NCBI RefSeq assembly: GCF_030586465.1
Contig: NZ_JAUQYP010000001.1
Span: forward strand, 434,001-498,000
DNA from: Actinotalea lenta
GTDB taxonomy: Bacteria > Actinomycetota > Actinomycetes > Actinomycetales > Cellulomonadaceae
Reading direction: 5' to 3'
DNA length: 64,000 nucleotides
Positions 57,550 through 64,000 of this stretch are shown one piece after another (the first letter of the stretch is position 1; the number at the start of each line of letters is the position of its first letter). Made by a program: the position numbers and the translations under genes. Under the pieces are notes generated by a model. It was not told the origin of the DNA, ran no database searches, and worked only from the letters and a program-made list of their open reading frames with translations.

Positions 57550-58032
57550 ATGGCCTACGTCGGGATCAGTGGGCCGAGCGCGGCGGACGCGGCGGAGGTG
57601 GCGGACGCCGTCGAGGTCGCGCGGTGGGCGGCGGCGCACGGGCACGTCGTGCTGTCCGGGGGCCTGAGCGGTGTGATGGCCGCCGCGGCGGACGGCGCCG
57701 CCCAGGCAGGTGGGGTGAGCGTCGGCCTGCTGCCGGGTTCCACCCGCGAGGGGGCGGCCGCGGGCCTCACGGTGGCGATCCCCACCGGGCTGGGCGAGAT
57801 GCGCAACGCGCTGCTGGTCCGCGCGTCCGACGTGCTGGTGTGCGTCGGAGGATCGTGGGGCACGCTGTCCGAGCTCGCGCTGGCCGTCCGCACCGGGGTG
57901 CCGGTGGTGGCCCTGCGCACCTGGTTGCCCCGGGGTGAGGGCGTGCGCGTGCCGGGCCGGGTTCTCGAGGTGGGCTCTGCCGCCGAGGTGTGCGAGGTGC
58001 TGGGCGACCACCTGAGCCGCTCGACGCCGTAG
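57550..58032 (+). CDS. SLOG/LOG-superfamily protein (TIGR00725 type)
   Basis: A 160-residue Rossmann-like protein with the SLOG pattern: MAYVGISGPS, VLSGGLSGVMAAAADGA, VGLLPGSTREGAAAGL and VCVGGSWGTLSELALAV (PGGxGT-like turn GGSWGT). The TIGR00725 subgroup is of unknown function; relatives include cytokinin-activating LOG enzymes and nucleotide-sugar binders. GGGAGGTACC precedes the ATG. It is followed after 27 bases by the DUF1349 gene, possibly in one transcript. It is not adjacent to a nucleotide-metabolism gene. Confidence 0.82.
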   Translation: MAYVGISGPSAADAAEVADAVEVARWAAAHGHVVLSGGLSGVMAAAADGAAQAGGVSVGLLPGSTREGAAAGLTVAIPTGLGEMRNALLVRASDVLVCVGGSWGTLSELALAVRTGVPVVALRTWLPRGEGVRVPGRVLEVGSAAEVCEVLGDHLSRSTP

Positions 58033-58059
58033 ACCGCGCGTCCGGCTAGCGTGACACGC

Positions 58060-58638
58060 ATGGACACCGTCGCCTGGACCAGCGGCAGCTGGACCACGCC
58101 GCCGCAGGACGTCCGCACGGACGGCGGCGACCTGCTGGTGACCGCAGTCGAGGGCTCGGACGCCTGGCGACACACCTCCTACGGGTTCGTGCACGACGAC
58201 GCGCACGGTCTGCTCACCCCCCTGCCCGTGGGCAGCGCCACCGAGGTCGACGTCGTCGTGGACTACGCCGAGCAGTTCGACCAGGCGGGTGTGCTGCTCC
58301 GCGTCGACCCCCAGACCTGGGTCAAGGCCGGCGTCGAGGTGTCCGACGGCGCACCGCAGCTCGGCGCCGTGGTCACCCACGGACGGTCCGACTGGTCGGT
58401 GGCTCCCGTCCCGGAGTGGACCGGCCGCGTCGTGACGATCCGGGTCAGCCGCGCGGCGGACGCGGTGACGGTACGGGCACGGGCGTCCGGCGCTCCGTGG
58501 CGGCTGGTGCGCGTCGCACCGTTCCCCGGCGATGTGTCCGCGAGCGGGGGGCCGTACTGCTGCGCACCGACGAGGGCCGGGCTCACCGTCCGGTTCCGGG
58601 CCTGGCGGATCGGACCGGCGGACTCCGCGCTGCACTGA
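58060..58638 (+). CDS. DUF1349 (concanavalin-like) domain protein
   Basis: A 192-residue protein with the DUF1349 jelly-roll pattern: SGSWTTPPQDVRTDGGDLLVT at the start (positions 58075 on), FDQAGVLLRVDPQTWVKAGV, EVSDGAPQLGAVVTHGRSDW and PFPGDVSASGGPYCCAPTR near the end. Related proteins are described as regulators or sugar-binding lectin-like domains. No signal peptide. The ATG at 58060 is preferred to the GTG three codons before it. It shares a plus-strand run with the SLOG-type gene. Confidence 0.82.
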   Translation: MDTVAWTSGSWTTPPQDVRTDGGDLLVTAVEGSDAWRHTSYGFVHDDAHGLLTPLPVGSATEVDVVVDYAEQFDQAGVLLRVDPQTWVKAGVEVSDGAPQLGAVVTHGRSDWSVAPVPEWTGRVVTIRVSRAADAVTVRARASGAPWRLVRVAPFPGDVSASGGPYCCAPTRAGLTVRFRAWRIGPADSALH

Positions 58639-58705
58639 GGTCGCGCGCGTGCCACCGATCGGTCCGATCGTCGGACCGCCCGCTCTCTTGACCGCGATTG
58701 CGTCG

Positions 58706-58715
58706 CGATATATCG
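58706..58715. promoter_or_regulatory. CGATATATCG palindrome upstream of the PadR gene
   Basis: A perfect 10-base palindrome in an AT-rich island 28 bases before the PadR start. PadR-family repressors often bind such AT-rich palindromes in their own promoter, so autoregulation is inferred. Confidence 0.5.
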
Positions 58716-58743
58716 TCAATGCATCGACAGAGAGGGCACCGAC

Positions 58744-59373
58744 ATGAGACACCCCTTCGACGACGCACGGCACTCACCGCGCTCCGCGGGCGGACGGCCG
58801 TTCCGTCCGGACCAGCACGAGCCCGGTCACCGCGGCCACCGACGCGGGCCGGGAGGCTTCGGGCCCGGCCTGGGCGGGTTCGGCCCCGACGCGGGGGCCG
58901 GCCGGCGAGGTCGCCGGGGCTGGGGCGGCCCACGCCCGCGCGGGGACGTGCGCGCGGCGATCCTGCTGCTGATCGAGGAGCAGCCCCGGCACGGCTACGA
59001 GCTGATCGGGGAGATCACCGAGCGCAGCGAAGGCGCGTGGACCCCGAGCCCCGGCTCCGTCTACCCCACCCTGCAGGCATTGGAGGACGAAGGCCTGATC
59101 CGGCTCGAGAAGGTCGAGGGTCGGCGCACGGCATCGCTGACCGAGGCCGGACAGGCGTGGCTGTCCGAGCACCGTGAAGAGCTCGGCGACCCGTTCGAGG
59201 TCGGCGGGCCGCCTGCCGCGGCCCTCGACCTGCGCCGCGAGCTCGGCGCGCTGCACTCCGCGGTCGGTCAGGTCGCCCGCGTCGGCTCCCCGGCCCAGCT
59301 CGCCGAGGCCACCGAGGCCCTGGCCGGCGCCCGCAAGGCCCTCTACCGCCTCCTGGCCGACGATCCGACCTGA
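58744..59373 (+). CDS. PadR-family transcriptional regulator
   Basis: Residues 1-60 are a Gly/Arg/His-rich low-complexity tail. Then comes the PadR winged helix: VRAAILLLIEEQPRHGYELI, SEGAWTPSPGSVYPTLQALE and DEGLIRLEKVEGRRTASL. A C-terminal helix of ~60 residues serves dimerisation. Total 209 residues. No efflux pump or metabolic gene lies next to it, so its regulon outside itself is unknown; it stands alone between convergent and plus-strand genes. GAGAGGG precedes the ATG. The long Gly-rich N-terminus is a feature of some actinobacterial PadRs. Confidence 0.9.
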   Translation: MRHPFDDARHSPRSAGGRPFRPDQHEPGHRGHRRGPGGFGPGLGGFGPDAGAGRRGRRGWGGPRPRGDVRAAILLLIEEQPRHGYELIGEITERSEGAWTPSPGSVYPTLQALEDEGLIRLEKVEGRRTASLTEAGQAWLSEHREELGDPFEVGGPPAAALDLRRELGALHSAVGQVARVGSPAQLAEATEALAGARKALYRLLADDPT

Positions 59374-59394
59374 CCCCTCCCAGGTGGTCAAGGT

Positions 59395-59448
59395 CGTTCC
59401 CGTGGCGCTGGCCCGCTACCCCGGACGGGCACGGATCGCACGGGAACG
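59395..59448. terminator. Inverted repeat between convergent PadR and repeat-protein genes
   Basis: CGTTCCCGTG and CACGGGAACG pair perfectly over 10 bases with a 34-base loop that contains a second GCCCG/CGGGC stem. It lies between two convergent stops and could terminate both transcripts. Confidence 0.5.
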
Positions 59449-59462
59449 CCGGGTGGCGCGGG

Positions 59463-60245
59463 TCAGCCGGACTGGAGGAGACCGCCCAGGGCCGCGAGAC
59501 CCCCGAACGCGACCAGGTTCATGCCGATCGCCACCAGGAGCGCGATGACGGACAGCGCAGGCGACACGTCGTTCTGCCTCGCTCTGTTGAGCGAGATGAG
59601 AGCCACCACCACACCGAGCGGTGGGAACAGGAACGCGAGCACGATGGCGACGACCGCGAGCGGGTCGAACGGCAGCGTGAATCCGGACGGCCGGGCTTGC
59701 ACGGGAGGGCGCCAGGGGCCGCCGGGCGCGCCCCGGTCACCGGGAGGCGGAGGTCCTGCCTGATCGAGACGACGGACCAGCTCCGGGGCGCGTCGCCGTA
59801 CGCGCTGCTCGACCTCGGGCGCCCAGCGCCGCACGGCCTGCTCGGCGCCGGGCAGCCAGCGCTGCACCGTCTGCTCGAGGCCCGGCACCCATCGTTCGGC
59901 CTGCTGGGCCCAGTCCGCACCGCTCACGGCGGCGGGTGCGCCCGGTGCACCGCCGACCCGCGGGGGTGCGGCCGGCGCCCGGTAGCGCTCCGGCACGGGC
60001 GTGGCCCGCGGCGCCGCCTGGGTCGCGGGCGAGCGAGGCGCGGACCGCGGGGTCGCCCGCGCGCGCGAGCCCTGGGCGCCCCCCGCCTCGAACCGCCGGG
60101 CGAGCTGCAGCGGGGCCATGCTCACCCGCTCGGAGGTCACCGGGCTCATCGACACCACCACGGACCGTGGGCCCGGGGCCGGGACGCGCCCGTAGGGCGC
60201 CCAGCTCATCCGGGGCGCTTCCATGACCAGCGGGTCCTCGCTCAC
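59463..60245 (-). CDS. Membrane-anchored protein with four tandem 11-residue repeats
   Basis: The 260-residue protein has a Pro/Ala-rich N-terminus (1-110), then four tandem 11-residue units at residues 118-161 of the form RWxPxxEQxV(Q/R): RWVPGLEQTVQ, RWLPGAEQAVR, RWAPEVEQRVR, RRAPELVRRLD. They are followed by a Pro/Gly linker and two C-terminal membrane segments (LAVVAIVLAFLFPPLGVVV and LSVIALLVAIGMNLVAF) like DUF4190-type tails. The GTG start follows GGGAGG. The repeat could form an amphipathic basic helix at the membrane. No family assigned; function unknown. Confidence 0.75.
   Translation of the reverse strand: MSEDPLVMEAPRMSWAPYGRVPAPGPRSVVVSMSPVTSERVSMAPLQLARRFEAGGAQGSRARATPRSAPRSPATQAAPRATPVPERYRAPAAPPRVGGAPGAPAAVSGADWAQQAERWVPGLEQTVQRWLPGAEQAVRRWAPEVEQRVRRRAPELVRRLDQAGPPPPGDRGAPGGPWRPPVQARPSGFTLPFDPLAVVAIVLAFLFPPLGVVVALISLNRARQNDVSPALSVIALLVAIGMNLVAFGGLAALGGLLQSG
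59763..59894 (-). repeat. Degenerate 33-base tandem repeat (four copies)
   Basis: Four consecutive 33-base units encode the 11-residue repeat of the host gene. Copies 1-3 keep the RW-P-EQ-V core; copy 4 is diverged (RR-P then VRRLD). Confidence 0.65.
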
Positions 60246-60309
60246 CACGGCACCTCCCGCAGGGTGACGATACCCGGTCACGAGCGGCATCCACCGGCAC
60301 CATCGGGCC

Positions 60310-61554
60310 TCAGAACCTGAAGCGCCCGACGTCGCGCGCCAGCTCCTCGGCGAGCCTGCGGAGCCCGTCCACCGCCTCGTCGGCGTGGCCCGCGGTCCGG
60401 TTCGTCGTCCGGGCGGCGCGGGCCACGTCGCCGATCCCGTCGGCGATCGCGCCGCAGCCCCCTGCCGCGTCGGACACCCCTGCCGTGATCGCGGCCGCGT
60501 CCAGCGCCTGCTGCTCGACCGCCGTCGCGATGGAGCCCTGCAACCGATCGATACCACCGATGATCGCGGTGATCTCGGTGATGGCCGCGACCGCCGACCC
60601 GGTGTCCGCCTGGATCGTCGCGACCCGGTCCGCGATGTCCTCGGTGGCACGGGCCGTCTGGCCGGCGAGCTCCTTGACCTCGCCGGCGACGACCGCGAAG
60701 CCACGGCCCGCCTCACCCGCCCTGGCCGCCTCGATCGTCGCGTTCAGCGCCAGCAGGTTGGTCTGCTCGGCGATCTGCGTGATCACCCGCACGACCTCGC
60801 CGATCTCGCCCGAGGACGTCCCGAGCCGCGCGACGCGGACGTTCGTGGCCTCCGCAACCTGCATCGCACGGGCGGCGACGGCTGCCGCCTCCGCGGCGTC
60901 ACGCGCGATCGCGTCGACCGAGCTGCGCATCCGTGCGGCGTCGTCGACCACCGCGCGCACGGTCTCGGCGACCGAGCCTGCGTGGCCGGCGGCGTCACCC
61001 GCCCGCGCACAGGTCGACTCCGCGTCGGTGACGATGCTGCGCGTCGACCCGGACAACGTGCTCGCCGCCCCCGTCACCGCGTCGGTCGACCGGGCCACCG
61101 CACCCAGCAGCGCCCGGAGGCTGGCCTGGGCGGACGTCAGAGAGCGGGACATCGCAGCGAGCTCGTCACGGGACCGGACCTCGACGCTCACGGTGAGGTC
61201 ACCGCGGCCCAGCGCCTCCAGCGACGTGGCCATCGCGACGACGCCCCGCGAGATCGTCGTGGCGGTCCACAGGGCCAGCGGACCGCCGACCAGCAGACCC
61301 AGCACCATCGCACCCGCGACCACAGCGGTCGCACGGCCGAGGTGCACGCCGGAGCCGTGCGCCGAGGAGCCGAGGACGAAGCCACCGGCGAGACCGGTCG
61401 CGATGGCGACGACGCCGAACACCGCGAAAGCGTTCCAGATCTTCGCCCGCACCGACTCGCCCCGGAGCCAGGCCAGCAGCGGGCCCGCGGGGCCGCGCCG
61501 ACCCGGCGAGCCAGGCGGAGCGATCCGGGCCGGGGCGACGGTTCCGGTCGACAT
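60310..61554 (-). CDS. Methyl-accepting chemotaxis protein without sensor domain
   Basis: Two membrane segments ([20 protein letters not shown] and [20 protein letters not shown]) are joined by a loop of only about 12 residues, so the usual extracytoplasmic ligand domain is missing. A HAMP segment follows, then a long coiled coil with the conserved MCP tip [20 protein letters not shown] and [20 protein letters not shown] (each ~residues 265-305). It would signal to a CheA kinase; no che or flagellar gene is in view. The ATG at 61554 follows AGGAGAGG. Length is 414 residues. Divergent from asnB over 160 bases. Confidence 0.9.
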   Translation of the reverse strand: MSTGTVAPARIAPPGSPGRRGPAGPLLAWLRGESVRAKIWNAFAVFGVVAIATGLAGGFVLGSSAHGSGVHLGRATAVVAGAMVLGLLVGGPLALWTATTISRGVVAMATSLEALGRGDLTVSVEVRSRDELAAMSRSLTSAQASLRALLGAVARSTDAVTGAASTLSGSTRSIVTDAESTCARAGDAAGHAGSVAETVRAVVDDAARMRSSVDAIARDAAEAAAVAARAMQVAEATNVRVARLGTSSGEIGEVVRVITQIAEQTNLLALNATIEAARAGEAGRGFAVVAGEVKELAGQTARATEDIADRVATIQADTGSAVAAITEITAIIGGIDRLQGSIATAVEQQALDAAAITAGVSDAAGGCGAIADGIGDVARAARTTNRTAGHADEAVDGLRRLAEELARDVGRFRF

Positions 61555-61714
61555 GGGAGCCTCTCCTGAGATGACCTTCCTCGGCACCGATCGGCACGCA
61601 GGTGCGCGGAAGAAGGGGATTTCGGCGGATCACCCGGACAGCCCTCCCGGGAGGCCGCGCCGACCGCGCTCGCCTACCGTGGACGGGCCCCCAAACCGAG
61701 GAGATGGCCGGTCG

Positions 61715-63238
61715 ATGTGCGGCTTCGTGTGCCTGTGGAACGTCGGGGACGAGGACCTCGCCGACCGGATGATCCGTCGCATCGCGCACCGCGGTCCGGA
61801 CGCCGTCGCCGTGGCCACCCTGCCCGGTGCGCCCGTCGTGATGGCCCACGCCAGGCTGTCGATCATCGGGCCCGAGGACGGCGCCCAGCCGATCCAGGTC
61901 ACGGACGACCTGCTGGTCGCCAACGGGGAGATCTACAACCACCAGGACCTGCGCGCGATCCTCGGCCCGTCGACGTTCACGACGGCCAGCGACTCCGAGG
62001 CGATCCTGCGCCTGTTCCGGTCCGGGGGCAGCCGCTGGATCTCCCGGCTCGACGGGATGTTCGCGTTCGTGCTGGCGACGCGCGAGCGCATCGTCGCGGC
62101 GCGCGACCCGCTGGGCATCAAGCCGCTGTACACCGCCCGCATCGGCGACGGGATGGCGTTCGCCTCCGAGCTCAAGGCCTTCGACGGCCTGCCGGTGGAC
62201 TCCGTCGAGGCGATCCCACCCGGGTCGCTGTACGACACCCGGGACGGGCTGCGGCGGTGGTACCGCACCCCGCAGGGTGCCGCCGAGGTCGAGCCCGGGC
62301 TGGACGTGGAGGCGACCGTCCGCGAGCTCCGCCTCGTCCTCGAGGAGGCGGTCGCCACCTGGATGGTCGCCGACGTCGAGGTCGGGTCGTTCCTGTCCGG
62401 GGGCCTGGACAGCTCGATCGTCGCTGCGCTGGCCCAACGCGTACGGCTGGGCGCCGGGCGCAGCCCGCTCAAGACCTTCGCCGTGGGGCTGGAAGGTTCT
62501 GCCGACCTCGCCGCGGCGCGCGCCGTCGCGCAGCACATCGGCTCCGAGCACCACGAAGGTGTCTTCACCGCCCAGGACGTGGCCCGGGCGTTGCCGCGCG
62601 TCGTCTACCACCTGGAGTCCGCGGACGTGGACCTGGTGCGCAGCGCGATCCCGACGCTGTTCGCCGCGCGGCTCGCCCGCGAGCACGTCAAGGCCGTGCT
62701 CACCGGGGAGGGGGCCGACGAGCTGTTCGCCGGCTACGCCTACCACCACGACTACGTCGAGGACCCCCGCGCGCTGGCCGACGAGCTCACCCGGTCGCTG
62801 GGCACCATGCACCACATCAATCTCCAGCGCGTGGACCGGATCACGATGGCGGAGAGCCTGGAGGCCCGCACCCCGTTCCTGGACCGGGACCTCATCGACG
62901 TCGCGCAGTCCGTCCCGGCGGCGCTCAAGCTGTGCCGGACCGACCCGGACGGCGCGGAGTCCACCGGCGAGACGACCGAGAAGTGGGTGCTGCGCAAGGC
63001 CGTCACCGATCTGCTGCCACCCGACCTGGTGTGGCGCAAGAAGGCCCAGTTCGACGAGGGCTCGGGCACGGTCGACGCCCTCTCGACAGCGCTGGCCGAG
63101 GTGCTCGGCGTGACCGGGCCCGTGAGCCGGGACCAGGAGGCCGCGGTGTACGAGCGGCTCCTTCGCGAGCAGTACGCCGACCCCGACCGGGTCCTGGCCG
63201 CCGCCGGCACCTGGGCCGCCCAGCGCGTACCGGTCTGA
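61715..63238 (+). CDS. asnB: Asparagine synthetase (glutamine-hydrolysing)
   Basis: A 507-residue enzyme that makes asparagine from aspartate, glutamine and ATP. The glutaminase half begins MCGFVCLW with Cys2 as nucleophile after Met removal, then HRGPDAVAV and NGEIYNHQDL. The synthetase half has the PP-loop SFLSGGLDSSIVAAL, TGEGADELFAGY and EARTPFLDRDLIDVA. It is the compact form; large AsnB proteins extend to ~620 residues. GAGGAG lies 12 bases before the ATG. A class I amidotransferase gene follows 57 bases later. Confidence 0.94.
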   Translation: MCGFVCLWNVGDEDLADRMIRRIAHRGPDAVAVATLPGAPVVMAHARLSIIGPEDGAQPIQVTDDLLVANGEIYNHQDLRAILGPSTFTTASDSEAILRLFRSGGSRWISRLDGMFAFVLATRERIVAARDPLGIKPLYTARIGDGMAFASELKAFDGLPVDSVEAIPPGSLYDTRDGLRRWYRTPQGAAEVEPGLDVEATVRELRLVLEEAVATWMVADVEVGSFLSGGLDSSIVAALAQRVRLGAGRSPLKTFAVGLEGSADLAAARAVAQHIGSEHHEGVFTAQDVARALPRVVYHLESADVDLVRSAIPTLFAARLAREHVKAVLTGEGADELFAGYAYHHDYVEDPRALADELTRSLGTMHHINLQRVDRITMAESLEARTPFLDRDLIDVAQSVPAALKLCRTDPDGAESTGETTEKWVLRKAVTDLLPPDLVWRKKAQFDEGSGTVDALSTALAEVLGVTGPVSRDQEAAVYERLLREQYADPDRVLAAAGTWAAQRVPV

Positions 63239-63295
63239 GCCGAGCCGGGCACTCGGACTCGCGCCGGATCGTTGGGTCAGACGTCGGGAGGCGTC

Positions 63296-64000
63296 ATGGC
63301 ACACCCGGACGTGGTGGTGTGGGAGGCGGACGGCAGGCCCCTGCCGCGGCTCGGCTACGGCGCACGGCTCGCCGCGCCGCTGCGCGGTCTCGGCGCACGG
63401 GTCGTGGTCGTGCCGTACCGCCGTCGCGCCCTGACCGCGGCCGAGCTGTCCGCACCCGTGCACGTGCTCTCCGGCGGCGAGACGACCTCCTTCGCGGGCG
63501 ACCCGGCGACGCGCCGCACCCTCGCCGACGTCACCGGGCTGCTGCGCCGGGCCTGGCGGGGCGACGCGACAGTGATCGGGGTGTGCCTGGGAGCCCAGCT
63601 CATCGCCCGCGCCATCGCCCCGGCGCTGCCCCCGTCCTTCCCGACGAGCGGCATGGAGGTCGGCCTGTGCCCGGTCGACGGCCCTGGCGGCCCGATCGCG
63701 GTCGGCCAGCTGCACTACGAGCAGATCGACCCGGCGTTCGCCGAGGTCGACGGCGTCCGGCTGACCCACACCAACGACCACACCCGCGTGCAGGGCTTCA
63801 CGTGGGGGCCGAGCGTCGCCGGCTACCAGTTCCACCCGGAGTGGGACCCGGGGGACGTGGCCGCAGTGCTCGACCGGCACGCCGCACTGCTCGACCTGCG
63901 GCACGCGGAGCCGAGCACGGCCCTGGCCTCGGTGCACCTCGAGCAGGGGAGCTGGTCGGGACGGACGGTCACCGAGCTGCTGGTGGCCCCCGTCGCACGA
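63296..64000 (+). CDS. Class I glutamine amidotransferase-like protein (3' end cut by window)
   Basis: The gene is open at the right edge, with 235 residues visible. VIGVCLGAQLIARA carries the nucleophile-elbow Cys, and YQFHPEWDP supplies the His/Glu of the triad, so the GATase1 core is intact. GGGAGGCG precedes the ATG. The sequence after ~210 residues continues in the same frame, which could be a tail or a second domain. GuaA- or PuuD-type domains were not seen. It lies right after asnB on the same strand; an independent amide-transfer or glutamyl-ligand hydrolysis role is possible. Confidence 0.82.
   Translation, partial: MAHPDVVVWEADGRPLPRLGYGARLAAPLRGLGARVVVVPYRRRALTAAELSAPVHVLSGGETTSFAGDPATRRTLADVTGLLRRAWRGDATVIGVCLGAQLIARAIAPALPPSFPTSGMEVGLCPVDGPGGPIAVGQLHYEQIDPAFAEVDGVRLTHTNDHTRVQGFTWGPSVAGYQFHPEWDPGDVAAVLDRHAALLDLRHAEPSTALASVHLEQGSWSGRTVTELLVAPVAR

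Overview
The window is very GC-rich actinobacterial chromosome with strong third-position G/C bias, frequent GTG starts and many 4-base stop/start overlaps. The best taxonomic marker is a complete 822-residue cellobiose phosphorylase (30154-32622). It closely resembles the Cellulomonas gilvus/uda enzyme as I remember it, and the catalytic Asp falls exactly at residue 490. With the other sugar genes, this points to Cellulomonas or a close relative in Cellulomonadaceae. No rRNA, tRNA, CRISPR array, transposase or phage gene was seen.

Layout. 1-9.7 kb: a cut-off conservon-type sensor kinase, a quinone oxidoreductase, a LacI regulator coupled to an EamA exporter, serS with an overlapping HAD phosphatase, a diacylglycerol-kinase-like lipid kinase and pheA. 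9.7-15.8 kb: a 1467-residue membrane protein built from two copies of one ~670-residue unit, behind a glycosyltransferase, then a DUF5926 gene. 15.9-21 kb: pgm, an MFS transporter, a ferritin-like/VIT metal transporter coupled to metF. 21-28.9 kb: a six-gene alpha-glucoside operon (ROK regulator, two permeases, binding lipoprotein, short GH15, GH31) in which the binding-protein gene lies between two GC-rich hairpins. 29-39.1 kb: FKBP lipoprotein, cellobiose phosphorylase, an EF-G2-like factor, YciO-type protein and several oxidoreductases.

39.1-55.4 kb is the accessory-looking part. A 31-codon acidic micro-gene with a good ribosome binding site and an immediate downstream hairpin precedes a DUF4914 P-loop protein. 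It is followed by what reads as an extracellular polysaccharide locus: a condensation-fold acyltransferase, a large membrane protein carrying a complete embedded RDD domain, a pyruvyltransferase, four GT2 enzymes, a GT14 enzyme, a secreted GH16 hydrolase and a Wzx-type flippase. 55.7-64 kb: a small basic protein, a PEBP lipoprotein, small membrane proteins, a SLOG-type protein, DUF1349, a PadR regulator with a palindromic operator candidate, a protein with a four-fold 11-residue repeat, a chemoreceptor, asnB and a glutamine amidotransferase cut by the right edge.

How the genes fit together. Cellobiose phosphorylase yields glucose 1-phosphate and Pgm converts it to glucose 6-phosphate or back toward sugar nucleotides for polysaccharide synthesis. 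The GH15/GH31 operon imports and hydrolyses alpha-glucosides, probably isomalto-oligosaccharides. The polysaccharide locus supplies GTs, decorating enzymes, export and a trimming hydrolase. The least explained items are the micro-gene/DUF4914 pair, the internally duplicated 1467-residue protein and the RDD-containing membrane protein.
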